Part shown: one piece after another, positions 1 to 6,663 of the stretch | Position numbering within the stretch: the first letter of the stretch is position 1 | Layout of the letters: each line of letters begins with the position of its first letter | Origin: Gallionellaceae bacterium UBA6222 | Lineage (GTDB): Bacteria; Pseudomonadota; Gammaproteobacteria; Burkholderiales; Gallionellaceae | Assembly: GCA_002421915.1 (NCBI GenBank) | Contig: DISA01000042.1 | Location: 1,424 to 22,632 of the forward strand | DNA length: 21,209 bases | Direction: 5' to 3' | Notes under the pieces: generated by a model | Database searches by the model: none | What the model was told of the DNA's origin: nothing | Seen by the model: only the letters and a program-made list of their open reading frames with translations | Position numbers and translations under genes: made by a program

Positions 1-26
1 GCGAGCAGGTGCAGAACATCGAGTAG
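1..26 (+). CDS. yicC: YicC family protein, 3' end only
   Basis: Reading from base 3, the window opens with codons for E-Q-V-Q-N-I-E followed by TAG at 24-26. YicC-family proteins (endoribonuclease-type YicC/YloC) characteristically end in a motif like REQ(I/V)QNIE, so this is the last seven codons of yicC; the rest lies left of the window. In many proteobacteria yicC is directly followed by gmk, which matters here because a gmk start codon appears at 13353, on the other side of the mobile element. The identification rests on only seven residues but is supported by that context. Confidence 0.7.
6..24 (+). repeat. Candidate attL in the yicC 3' end
   Basis: The 19-base segment CAGGTGCAGAACATCGAGT recurs at 13246-13262 as CAGGTGCAACATCGAGT, lacking two bases. 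The blocks shared exactly are CAGGTGCA and AACATCGAGT. It covers the last codons of yicC and lies 173 bp from the integrase start. Tyrosine recombinases often use the 3' end of a gene and leave the reading frame intact. Assignment as attL is an inference; the most likely crossover core is AACATCGAGT (15-24). Confidence 0.55.
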
Positions 27-63
27 CGCATCAGGCCGTTTCTTTTCGTGTCAGCCTCTTGTG

Positions 64-87
64 AAAAGCCCGTATGCGCGGGCTTTT
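64..87 (+). terminator. Rho-independent terminator downstream of yicC
   Basis: AAAAGCCCG and CGGGCTTTT form a perfect 9-bp stem around a 6-base loop, with a run of six T at the 3' side and A on the 5' side, so it could act in both directions. It lies between the yicC stop and the integrase start and would shield the element from yicC transcription. Confidence 0.85.
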
Positions 88-196
88 TTCATTTCATCCC
101 GTTGCACGTCGTCTCACTCAAGCGCAGAATTTCGTTGCACTCACTGTAAGTACATACGGCGCGGTGAGCTTGAGGTTGTGTGTGCACGAAGGTGAG

Positions 197-1480
197 ATGG
201 CGGACAGGGGCGAGAAGTTGAAGCTGACGGACCTGCAGGTCAGGAACTGGATCAAGGCCGGCGAGCGCTTCGAGCAGCGGTCAGATGGCGATGTGACAGG
301 CCTCGTGCTGTCCTGGCCGGTCAGGTACGCCAAGCCTTTCTGGCGACTGCGTTATCGGTTCGCCGGCAAGGCTCGGATCATGAACCTTGGCAGCTATGGC
401 GATCTGTCCATCGCCGACGCTCGGGAGACGGCGCGCAAGCTTCGTGCTCGCATTGCGTTGGGTGAGGATGTCGCCGCGTCCAAGCAGAAGGCGAAGGCTG
501 AAGCGCTCGCAGCGATGGATGAGAAGCGCAATGCCCGGACGGTCGGCAAGTTGGCGGACGAATACTTCGAGCGGATGATTCTTGGTCGCTGGAAGCACCC
601 GAACATTGTCCGGGCGCGGATCGAGAAGGACATCAAGCCGAGGATCGGTTCAATGCCGGCCCGCGATGTTCGTCCGCGCCACATTGACGATCTCCTCAAG
701 GCTGTCGTGGCTCGGGGAGCGCCGACGATCGCGAACGATGTCTTGCGATGGGTACGTCGCATCTTCGACTACGGCGTGAAGCGTGAATACGTCGAAATGA
801 ACCCGGCGAGCGCCTTCGACCTGAACGACGCCGGAGGCCGGGAAGAGGCTCGGAAGCGTTGGCTGACGCGAGACGAACTGCAAACACTCTTCCGCTCGAT
901 GCGCAGTGCCCAAGGGTTCTCTGTCGAGAACGATCTGACCGTACGCATCCTGCTTGCGCTCGCCGTGCGCAAGGGCGAGTTGTGTGCAGCGCGTTGGCAA
1001 GAGTTCGACCTGGATGCTGCTGTCTGGTCGCTCCCCGCGGAGCGGTCGAAGACCAACGAGCCGATCGACATTCCTCTGCCGCCCTTGGTTGTCGGTTGGC
1101 TGCGGGAACTGAGGCGGCTTGCTTGCGGCTCGGACTACGTATTGCCGGCGCGCAAGATGCAGACAAGCTTCATCCCACATGTGCACGAAGGGACGCTTGG
1201 AACTGCGCTGGGCAAGGTCCGCCATGGGTTGGAGCACTTCACTGTCCACGACTTTCGACGGACTGCGCGTACCCACCTCGAAGCCCTGGGGGCGCCGCCG
1301 CACGTCGCCGAGCGGTGCCTGAACCACAAGATCAAGGGTGTCGAAGGCGTCTACAACCGGCATGACTACTTCGAGGAGCGCCGGGAGGCGCTCTGCAGAT
1401 GGGCTGACCTGCTCGACAAGCTCGACCGGGCGACGATGGCGAATGTTGTACCGATACGGGCTGATGCATCTGTTGCTTGA
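197..1480 (+). CDS. int: Tyrosine recombinase / integrase (DUF4102 arm domain)
   Basis: This 427-aa site-specific recombinase of the lambda/P4 integrase class would catalyse integration and excision of the element. The N-terminal ~90 residues resemble the DUF4102 arm-binding domain (key stretch around FWRLRYRFAGK, then GSYGDLSIADAR), followed by a SAM-like core-binding domain. The catalytic residues are all visible: R258 (LAVRKGEL), H351 and R354 (HDFRRT), H377 (LNHKI) and the nucleophile Y386 (GVYNRHDY). The usual 9-residue spacing between the last His and the Tyr is kept. I chose ATG 197 because GAAGG sits just upstream and the domain begins there; the frame stays open back to 74. It lies next to the candidate left attachment site, as expected for an integrase. 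Confidence 0.93.
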   Translation: MADRGEKLKLTDLQVRNWIKAGERFEQRSDGDVTGLVLSWPVRYAKPFWRLRYRFAGKARIMNLGSYGDLSIADARETARKLRARIALGEDVAASKQKAKAEALAAMDEKRNARTVGKLADEYFERMILGRWKHPNIVRARIEKDIKPRIGSMPARDVRPRHIDDLLKAVVARGAPTIANDVLRWVRRIFDYGVKREYVEMNPASAFDLNDAGGREEARKRWLTRDELQTLFRSMRSAQGFSVENDLTVRILLALAVRKGELCAARWQEFDLDAAVWSLPAERSKTNEPIDIPLPPLVVGWLRELRRLACGSDYVLPARKMQTSFIPHVHEGTLGTALGKVRHGLEHFTVHDFRRTARTHLEALGAPPHVAERCLNHKIKGVEGVYNRHDYFEERREALCRWADLLDKLDRATMANVVPIRADASVA

Positions 1481-1503
1481 AACCTGTGCCTATACGCTAT
1501 ACA
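1473..1503 (+). promoter_or_regulatory. Possible higBA promoter
   Basis: TTGCTT (1473-1478) and TATACA (1498-1503) resemble -35 and -10 boxes with a 19-base spacer. The latter is part of a repeated TATACgcTATAC unit just before the HigB start. Type II toxin-antitoxin promoters of this kind are usually autorepressed by the antitoxin. This is sequence resemblance only, and the leader would be very short. Confidence 0.35.
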
Positions 1504-1510
1504 CTTTGAA

Positions 1511-1789
1511 ATGATCAAGAGCTTCGAGCACAAGGGGCTGCAGGCCTTTTTCGAGAAGGGCAGCAAGGCAGGCATCCAGCCGCACCACGCCAGCAGACTG
1601 GCGAGACAGTTGGCGCGTCTGGATCTGGCGAAGGGGCCAGAGGACATGAACTTGCCGGGTTGGCGCTGCCACGCTCTGGAAGGAGGGCTCCGTGGGCACT
1701 TTGCGGTGACCGTGAATGGAAATTGGCGCCTCACCTTCCGCTTCGAGGGCGAGGATGCCGTCTTGGTCGACTATCAGGACTATCACTGA
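1511..1789 (+). CDS. higB: HigB-type toxin (RelE superfamily mRNA interferase)
   Basis: This 92-aa protein has the usual length and hallmarks of the HigB 'plasmid maintenance system killer' family: an N-terminal helix pair ending in LARLDLAKGPEDMNLPG, then the C-terminal sheet with GNWRLTFRFEG and VDYQDYH. Family members cleave ribosome-bound mRNA. The toxin precedes the antitoxin, the HigBA order. The gene starts 30 bp after the integrase stop, and its partner follows 9 bp later. The module probably stabilises the element in the host, and its operator is likely in the short AT-rich TATACgcTATAC spacer upstream. The start codon is the first ATG; the Shine-Dalgarno signal is poor. Confidence 0.92.
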   Translation: MIKSFEHKGLQAFFEKGSKAGIQPHHASRLARQLARLDLAKGPEDMNLPGWRCHALEGGLRGHFAVTVNGNWRLTFRFEGEDAVLVDYQDYH

Positions 1790-1798
1790 AAGACTGCC

Positions 1799-2107
1799 GT
1801 GACCCGAATGCACAACCCGCCGCACCCCGGCGAAACCATCAAGGATGACATCCTTCCTGCCCTGGGGCTGACCGTTACCGAGGCCGCCGCACAACTCGGC
1901 GTCACTCGTGCTGCGTTCTCGCGAGTGCTGAATGGACGAGCGGGTGTTTCGCCAGAAATGGCGCTGCGTATTGAAGCTTGGCTTGGCGTCGAGAACGGAG
2001 GCCGGGCCGATGCCTGGATTGCCCAGCAGGCGGCTTACGACCTATGGAAGGCTCGAAGTGCCGGTACGCCGAAGGTGCAGCGCGCACCGTTGGCGACGCC
2101 CGCCTAA
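1799..2107 (+). CDS. higA: HigA-type antitoxin (XRE-family HTH)
   Basis: This 102-aa protein begins with the HigA/VapI signature M-H-N-P-P-H-P-G-E, followed by a helix-turn-helix (TVTEAAAQLGVTRAAFSRVLNGRAGVSP) and the WLGVE(N) segment typical of the family. It would bind and neutralise HigB and repress the operon. GTG 1799 gives M-T-R-M-H-N; ATG 1808 is an equally good alternative, and neither has a strong ribosome site, consistent with translational coupling to higB 9 bp upstream. After the stop, GCCGGCcggtcGCCGGC forms a hairpin without a T tract. Confidence 0.92.
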   Translation: MTRMHNPPHPGETIKDDILPALGLTVTEAAAQLGVTRAAFSRVLNGRAGVSPEMALRIEAWLGVENGGRADAWIAQQAAYDLWKARSAGTPKVQRAPLATPA

Positions 2108-2209
2108 GAAGTAGAACCGCGCCGGCCGGTCGCCGGCAATGCGGCGGAGCAAGGTGCTGCAACACCCTGCCTCGCCTGACCACGAAGTACCTGAACAGGA
2201 GGTAACACC

Positions 2210-2428
2210 ATGGCTGCAGAGAACGTTCGCACGACCTCGACCGATGAGCAAGAGCTCGTCGACATCCGTGACGCCCAGGCGCAGGCGGCAATCCACGTGG
2301 CGGCGCTGATCCAGGCCGCCAAGGCCCAAGTGGAAGCCGCGATGTCGGCCGGCACGCAAGACGTGTTGCCGCTCGTCGCCCAGATCCTCGACATGGCCTT
2401 CGAGAAGGCCGAGGACGCTATCGCCTGA
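2210..2428 (+). CDS. Small helical hypothetical protein
   Basis: This 72-aa protein has a very strong ribosome site (AGGAGG about 7 bases before the ATG), arguing that it is translated. The sequence is Ala/Glu/Gln-rich and almost entirely helical by eye (QAQAAIHVAALIQAAKAQVEAAM, then LVAQILDMAFEKAEDAI), with no Cys, no membrane segment and an acidic character. I do not recognise a family. It stands alone between higA and a GC hairpin at 2443-2462. It could be a small regulatory or anti-repressor-like protein, but nothing in the sequence proves that. Confidence 0.65.
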   Translation: MAAENVRTTSTDEQELVDIRDAQAQAAIHVAALIQAAKAQVEAAMSAGTQDVLPLVAQILDMAFEKAEDAIA

Positions 2429-2442
2429 TTTCCCATGCGAGC

Positions 2443-2462
2443 AGGGGCGCTCAGTCGCCCCT
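2443..2462 (+). terminator. Hairpin after the 72-aa gene
   Basis: AGGGGCG and CGCCCCT form a perfect 7-bp stem with a 6-base loop, 15 bases after the stop codon at 2428. Only a short TTA follows, so it is a weak terminator at best. Confidence 0.45.
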
Positions 2463-2619
2463 TACCCATATCAACCTGTGCACAGGATGTGCAGGACTTC
2501 CCGCGTTGGGCTTCGTAGGATCGGAATGCATCCCGAGATGCACCGGGGACTTCGTCGGGCCGAGTGTCACTTGCTCGGCGAAGCCCGTTCCCATGACAGA
2601 CAACGACGAGGTGAAAGCG

Positions 2620-2982
2620 ATGAGCGAAGCATCAACGAGGCGCTTGGATGAATCCGCGCGTGCAGCCATTTGGTCCATGCTGCGAGCCGTACCGACATCC
2701 CTGCTCAGGAAGGCGTATGAGCAGCGGATCGAGGAGGAGAAACAGCTGGTGGGTTACGGTCCCCCGACCGCGGATGATGTCCGGATCGCAAATGAGGCCG
2801 TGCAGAAGCTGATTGTCGTGCAGGCGGCTCAAGGTCAGGCGATGTCCGACAGGGAGGCGCGCGAGGCGTTGACCGTGATGGGTGAAATCATGATCGACGA
2901 GGCCAACGCGGGCGTGCTGAGGGCTCTTCACGCCCAAGGCTTCGGATCGCCTCGACCTGGTGTGCCAAGCGAGGTTGAGTGA
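2620..2982 (+). CDS. Hypothetical protein, 120 aa
   Basis: I chose ATG 2620 because GAGGTG lies about 8 bases upstream; the frame is open back to 2506, with another ATG at 2593. The protein (M-S-E-A-S-T-R-R...) looks soluble and helical, with a charged central part (YEQRIEEEKQLVGYGPP) and a C-terminal half rich in Ala/Glu ending in SPRPGVPSEVE. There is no recognisable motif, signal peptide or membrane helix. It sits in the accessory stretch between the toxin-antitoxin module and the control region. Function unknown. Confidence 0.55.
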   Translation: MSEASTRRLDESARAAIWSMLRAVPTSLLRKAYEQRIEEEKQLVGYGPPTADDVRIANEAVQKLIVVQAAQGQAMSDREAREALTVMGEIMIDEANAGVLRALHAQGFGSPRPGVPSEVE

Positions 2983-3079
2983 CTCGCTGTTCGGGAGGGT
3001 GCTGAGAGACTGTCTGGCATCGGAGACCGTTGCTAGGCAGTGCTCCTCATCGGTTAGGACAGTGGAAACGGATCGAATA

Positions 3080-3748
3080 ATGAAGAAGCCCGCACCAGCG
3101 CTCACCGCAGAACGCGCGACGGAACTTGCTCAGCTAAGCGAGCTGCGGCTCGCTCACTTCCAAGAACTGACCGGTGTGCAGCCGGGTGAGATTGGCCCGT
3201 ACATTGTGAGCGCGGATGGTGTGGTGCCGAATGGTGGCCTTGGGCCATTGCTCAGGTTCCCATGTGACCCGCCTCGACTCATAGCTTTTGCGCACGGGCC
3301 TTTATCCCAATTGGTCACGTTACCAACGGAATACGAAGTCGCTGTGAGGGGGCGTGCAGAGTACTGCGCGGCGTGGGATGCGTCGATCCTGGAGGAAAGA
3401 CTGGCCGAGGTCATCCGGGAAAAGGATCGCCTCCACAAGCCAGAACGGAGGGTGGAAGATAGGCTGCAAGGGCAACAGAATGCGAGCGGTGTAATCGTGG
3501 TAGATCAAGAACGACAGGACAACTTGTTTCTTGCTATCAAGAGAGCTTTTGAAGTAGGGGTTTCTCGCGATGTGAGCACTCAAGCCCTGATGGATTACCT
3601 GCTGAACCGTGACGACACCGGCTATGTGATCGGAGCGGGTGATCACGATGAGCTCAAGTGGCGGGACACGAAGGGCAATACTCAGATCGCCGACAAGAGT
3701 GCCTTGGCCAACCGTCTCTCTCGGTATCGCAGGAGGGGGCTAATCTGA
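3080..3748 (+). CDS. Hypothetical protein, 222 aa, lower GC
   Basis: Start ATG 3080 (M-K-K-P-A-P) is preferred because the protein becomes ordered from there; the frame extends upstream to 2960 and overlaps the preceding gene. The first half contains a Pro/Gly-rich region (GEIGPYIVSADGVVPNGGLGP). The C-terminal half looks folded (RQDNLFLAIKRAFEVGV, then DYLLNRDDTGYVIG) and ends in a basic helix (ALANRLSRYRRRG). By eye its base composition is richer in A/T than the neighbouring genes, and its codon use differs (gaagtaggggtttctcgcga), suggesting a separate acquisition. I recognise no family. The ribosome site is weak (GGAAACGGAT). Confidence 0.6.
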   Translation: MKKPAPALTAERATELAQLSELRLAHFQELTGVQPGEIGPYIVSADGVVPNGGLGPLLRFPCDPPRLIAFAHGPLSQLVTLPTEYEVAVRGRAEYCAAWDASILEERLAEVIREKDRLHKPERRVEDRLQGQQNASGVIVVDQERQDNLFLAIKRAFEVGVSRDVSTQALMDYLLNRDDTGYVIGAGDHDELKWRDTKGNTQIADKSALANRLSRYRRRGLI

Positions 3749-3836
3749 CCTTTGATCACACCTATCGCGTCAAATATCACCTTCGTTCATATCTATGCTC
3801 GGATCGTTAGTTCTTATAAATCAATAACTTAAAGTG

Positions 3837-3861
3837 CGTCACGCAACGTTATTGCGTGACG
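3837..3861. repeat. Perfect 10-bp inverted repeat (CGTCACGCAA)
   Basis: CGTCACGCAA and TTGCGTGACG are exact reverse complements separated by CGTTA. The arms are short and the spacer is 5 bases, so it may be a dimeric repressor site; it has no T tract and is not terminator-like. Confidence 0.75.
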
Positions 3862-3868
3862 TATCGCG

Positions 3869-3887
3869 TCAGAACATGCTGTTCTGA
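3869..3887. repeat. Perfect palindromic operator candidate (TCAGAACA)
   Basis: TCAGAACA and TGTTCTGA flank a TGC centre. The site ends 31 bases before the alpA-like ATG, a place where a bound repressor would block transcription. The sequence does not match the LexA box CTG-N10-CAG. The factor is unknown. Confidence 0.7.
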
Positions 3888-3918
3888 TTCCGCGGCGTCA
3901 CCACAGATTGGAGTGGTC

Positions 3919-4155
3919 ATGCCCGAACTGAAGATCCCCCCCGAGTCGCTCTCCGCGCTCAAAAACTTCAACTTCCTTCCCAACGAGGCGCGCGTCCGAT
4001 TGCCGGTCGTCTGCGCGTTGTTTTCGCGCTCCGCTTCCTCGATCTGGCGCGACATCAAGGCAGGCCGACTGCCGGCCCCGATCAAGATCGGCCCGCGCGC
4101 GACCGCCTGGGTTGTGGGGGATTTGCGCAAAGCGCTGGCCCGCGCGGAGGGCTAA
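3919..4155 (+). CDS. AlpA-like HTH regulator
   Basis: This 78-aa protein has the short AlpA/excisionase-type winged-helix pattern: VRLPVVCALFSRSASSIWRDIKAG, then RLPAPIKIGPRATAWVVGDL, matching the family form 'L-P-x-V..S..S-x-I-x-R-x-I-K-x-G-x-x-P-x-P-x-K-(L/I)-G-P-R'. AlpA-type proteins of P4-like elements activate element genes or assist excision. ATG 3919 is supported by GGAG 8 bases upstream. It follows the operator-rich region and starts a block of closely packed co-directional genes, so it is probably the switch protein of the element. Function by family only. Confidence 0.8.
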   Translation: MPELKIPPESLSALKNFNFLPNEARVRLPVVCALFSRSASSIWRDIKAGRLPAPIKIGPRATAWVVGDLRKALARAEG

Positions 4156-4160
4156 CAACC

Positions 4161-4298
4161 ATGAAGAGCATCTCCTGCCATTTGTGGTTGCTCGCCTATC
4201 GCATCGAGAGTCGTCGTCAGCACGCCGCTGACCGTGCCGAACTGCTCACCGAGGCCTGTTGTTGCGTTGCGTTGGCTTTGCTGCGGAGGTTCCGGTGA
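4161..4298 (+). CDS. 45-aa leader ORF coupled to the ParB-like gene
   Basis: The ORF starts at ATG 4161 (M-K-S-I-S-C-H-L-W-L-L-A-Y) with GGAGG about 10 bases upstream inside the end of the alpA-like gene. It ends at TGA 4296-4298, sharing its last A with the next ATG (TGATG). This overlap plus the good ribosome site suggests a translated, coupled small protein. It has a basic middle and a Cys-rich hydrophobic segment (EACCCVALALL) before R-R-F-R. No known family; it may act mainly to couple translation. Confidence 0.55.
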   Translation: MKSISCHLWLLAYRIESRRQHAADRAELLTEACCCVALALLRRFR

Positions 4299-5158
4299 TG
4301 GCGGGCGCTGATTACGAGCAGCATCAGCTCTCCGCAGCATTCCCGGTCATGAGCGAAGAGGGGTTCCAAGCTCTGAAGGACTCTGTCGAGGATATCGGCG
4401 TTCAGAACCCGGTGGTGCTCTTCGAAGGCAAAGTCATCGATGGTTGGCATCGGTACTGCGCCGCTCGCGAGCTGGGTGCGAACTGCCCCACGGTGGAACT
4501 GCCTGCCGACGTCGATCCCCGTTCCTTCGTCCTGGCGCAGAACCGCGCCCGCCGTCACCTGACCGACAGCCAGGTCGCTTTCGCCGTGGCCGCCGTCTAT
4601 GAGTGGGCGCCCGCACATCGCCCGCCGACGGATAAGTCCGTCCCGGGGGCGGACTTTCCGAAGACCGCCCCCGAGTTGGCTGAGATCGCTGGAGTTGGGG
4701 TCAGGACCATCGAGCGCGCCAAGGCAGTTGTCCGCGACGGTGCTCCCGAAGTGCAGGCTGCTGTGCAGTCGGGTGAGGTCTCCGTCAAGCGCGCCGCCCA
4801 GATCGTGAAACGCCCGAAGCCCGAACAGGCGGCAGCGCTGAAGGCAACTGCTGCCCCAAAAGCGAAGGCCGCAGCGCTCGGGGACGAATTGCAGCAGAAG
4901 CCGACGATCGATGCGGAGGACGTCCCGCAGGCCGCTGATCTGGCGCGCGAACTGGCCGAAGCCGTCGCCGACAACGAGAGCATGTCGCGGGTTTTCGAGG
5001 CAAACGACCAAGTTGCCGCTGCAATGGCCGAGGCGAAACGCTTCCGCGAAGAGAACCGCGTTCTCAACGAACGCATTCATGGCCTGCAGAACGAACTGAA
5101 CGCTGCGCGGCGTCAGGCGAAGTACTGGCAGCGACGTGCGGAAGGGGGTGCGGCATGA
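4298..5158 (+). CDS. ParB/Srx-type N-terminal domain protein with C-terminal coiled coil
   Basis: This 286-aa protein has an N-terminal ParB-like domain: ALKDSVEDIGVQNPVVLFEGKVIDGWHRY, with the D48-G49-W50-H51-R52 box typical of ParB/sulfiredoxin-fold proteins, then FVLAQNRARRHLT. A central HTH-like part (APELAEIAGVGVRTIERAKAVV) matches the ParB-type DNA-binding region. The last ~60 residues form a coiled coil (MAEAKRFREENRVLNERIHGL). ATG 4298 overlaps the previous stop, and its own stop overlaps the helicase start (ATGA, 5155-5158). No ParA-type ATPase is nearby, so it is more likely a regulator, CTP-switch or replication accessory protein than a standard partition protein. Confidence 0.82.
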   Translation: MAGADYEQHQLSAAFPVMSEEGFQALKDSVEDIGVQNPVVLFEGKVIDGWHRYCAARELGANCPTVELPADVDPRSFVLAQNRARRHLTDSQVAFAVAAVYEWAPAHRPPTDKSVPGADFPKTAPELAEIAGVGVRTIERAKAVVRDGAPEVQAAVQSGEVSVKRAAQIVKRPKPEQAAALKATAAPKAKAAALGDELQQKPTIDAEDVPQAADLARELAEAVADNESMSRVFEANDQVAAAMAEAKRFREENRVLNERIHGLQNELNAARRQAKYWQRRAEGGAA

Positions 5159-6663
5159 GCTACCTCTTCAGCGTAGACACATTGGCAACGTTCCCTCCGC
5201 CGCGCCAGTTCCAGGAGACGGCCCACACGGCACTCCGCGAAGGTCTCAAGGCCGGCCACCGGTGCCAGATGATCATGGCACCCACTGGCGCCGGTAAGAC
5301 CTACCTGGGCCTGCGTATCGCCCACGAGGCGTTGCAGCGTGGCAAGCGCGCGCTGTTCATCTGCGACCGGGTCACGCTGATCGACCAGACGAGCGAGGCA
5401 GCCGACCGCTACGGACTGTCCGACCACGGTGTGATTCAGGCCGACCACTGGCGCCGCGACGCACGCATGCCGCTGCAGATTGCCAGTGCGCAGACGCTCG
5501 CGCGTCGCGATGTCTGGCCTGCGGCGGATGTCATCGTGATCGACGAGGCGCACACGCAGTTGAGCGCCTGGACTGAGTACATCCCGACTTGCCGTGCGGC
5601 AGTCGTGGGCTTGAGCGCTACACCGTTCAGCCCGGGTCTCGGCAACCTGTTCAGCAACCTCATCAATGCCACGACGATGCACGAGCTCACTGAGGCCGGC
5701 GTGCTGGTGCCCATGCGCGTGCTCAGCTGCACACGCGCAGATATGGCTGGTGCTGCAACGTCGGGTGGCGAGTGGACCGACAAGGCGGCTGAAGAGCGCG
5801 GTATGGACATCGTCGGTGACGTGGTGACCGAGTGGGTGCGCCACGCCGCCGGTCGCAAGACCATCGTGTTCGGCGCGACGATCGCCCACTGCGAAGAGCT
5901 CTGCCGTCAGTTTGTCGAAGTGGGTGTGATGGCGGCAGTCTTCACCTCGCGCACGTCTGCCGCTGAGCGCGAATCGCTGCTGCGGGAGTACCGGAAACCC
6001 GACAGTGCGCTGCGTGTCCTGATTTCCGTTGAAGCGTTGGCCAAGGGTTTCGACGTGCCCGACGTGACCTGCGTCTCCGACTGCAGGCCGCTGCGCAAGT
6101 CGCTGAGCACGGCAATCCAGATGTGGGGTCGCGGCCTGCGTGCGTCCTCCGCAACTGGCAAGACCGACTGCCTGCTGCTCGATCACAGCGGCAACATCGT
6201 TCGCTTCCTCGACGACTTCACCGACATCTACTTCAACGGCCTCGATACGCTCGATGCCGGTGAGAAGCTGGACAAGTCGGCACGCAAGGAACCCGAGGAG
6301 AGGGTCGCGAAGGCTTGCCCCGCCTGCGGCTATTCGCCATTCGCACGCCGCTGCATGGCGTGCGGACACGAGATCAAGGCAGCTTCGCTCATCGAAGCGC
6401 AGCCCGGCGAGATGACCGAGATCCGGATCGGCAAACGCAAGCTCGCCGATGACAGCCGCCATCTGTGGGAACAGCTGGTCAGCTACACGCGCAACCGCGG
6501 GAAGCGCCCGGGCTATGCCGCACACCTCTTCAAGGATCTGGTCGGCACGTATCCGCCCAGCGAGTGGGGCTTCGCCCAGACCCCGGAGGTGCCCGTGACA
6601 CGCAACGTGATGAATCAGATTCGTCACCGGAACATCGCGTGGGCGAATCGGAGGGCTGCGTAA
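5155..6663 (+). CDS. SF2 DEAD/DEAH-box helicase with zinc ribbon
   Basis: This 502-aa protein is a two-domain superfamily 2 helicase related to phage and plasmid replication or repair helicases (ResIII/UvrB-like group). Visible motifs are a Q-like RQFQETA, Walker A APTGAGKT (K48), DEAH at 130-133, GLSATPF as motif III, and C-terminal motifs ALAKGFDVPDV and AIQMWGRGLR (motif VI with arginines). A Cys4 zinc ribbon follows (C388, C391, C400, C403), then a basic C-terminal tail. It overlaps its upstream neighbour by four bases and the next gene by one base (TAATG), so expression is clearly coupled. It would act on DNA in element replication; the exact substrate is not evident. Confidence 0.9.
   Translation: MSYLFSVDTLATFPPPRQFQETAHTALREGLKAGHRCQMIMAPTGAGKTYLGLRIAHEALQRGKRALFICDRVTLIDQTSEAADRYGLSDHGVIQADHWRRDARMPLQIASAQTLARRDVWPAADVIVIDEAHTQLSAWTEYIPTCRAAVVGLSATPFSPGLGNLFSNLINATTMHELTEAGVLVPMRVLSCTRADMAGAATSGGEWTDKAAEERGMDIVGDVVTEWVRHAAGRKTIVFGATIAHCEELCRQFVEVGVMAAVFTSRTSAAERESLLREYRKPDSALRVLISVEALAKGFDVPDVTCVSDCRPLRKSLSTAIQMWGRGLRASSATGKTDCLLLDHSGNIVRFLDDFTDIYFNGLDTLDAGEKLDKSARKEPEERVAKACPACGYSPFARRCMACGHEIKAASLIEAQPGEMTEIRIGKRKLADDSRHLWEQLVSYTRNRGKRPGYAAHLFKDLVGTYPPSEWGFAQTPEVPVTRNVMNQIRHRNIAWANRRAA

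Larger units (their letters stand above)
3749..3918 (+). promoter_or_regulatory. Operator-rich control region before alpA
   Basis: This 170-bp non-coding stretch is the most AT-rich part of the element (TTCTTATAAATCAATAACTT at 3811-3830). It contains an exact 10-bp direct repeat TATCGCGTCA (3763-3772 and 3862-3871), a perfect 10-bp inverted repeat (3837-3861), a second smaller one TGACG/CGTCA (3857-3871), and a perfect 8-bp palindrome (3869-3887). Several GCGTCA half-sites are therefore spread over ~140 bp in front of the regulator gene, suggesting autoregulated control of the replication operon that follows. No convincing -35 box was found. Confidence 0.6.

Noticed and set aside
2120..2140. 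Terminator after higA (GCCGGC hairpin)
   Set aside because: The palindrome is short, lies in generally GC-rich sequence and lacks a T tract.
5113..6627. Minus-strand open frame of about 500 codons opposite the helicase
   Set aside because: The plus strand carries unmistakable helicase motifs and overlapping start/stop codons; the antisense translation has no motif.
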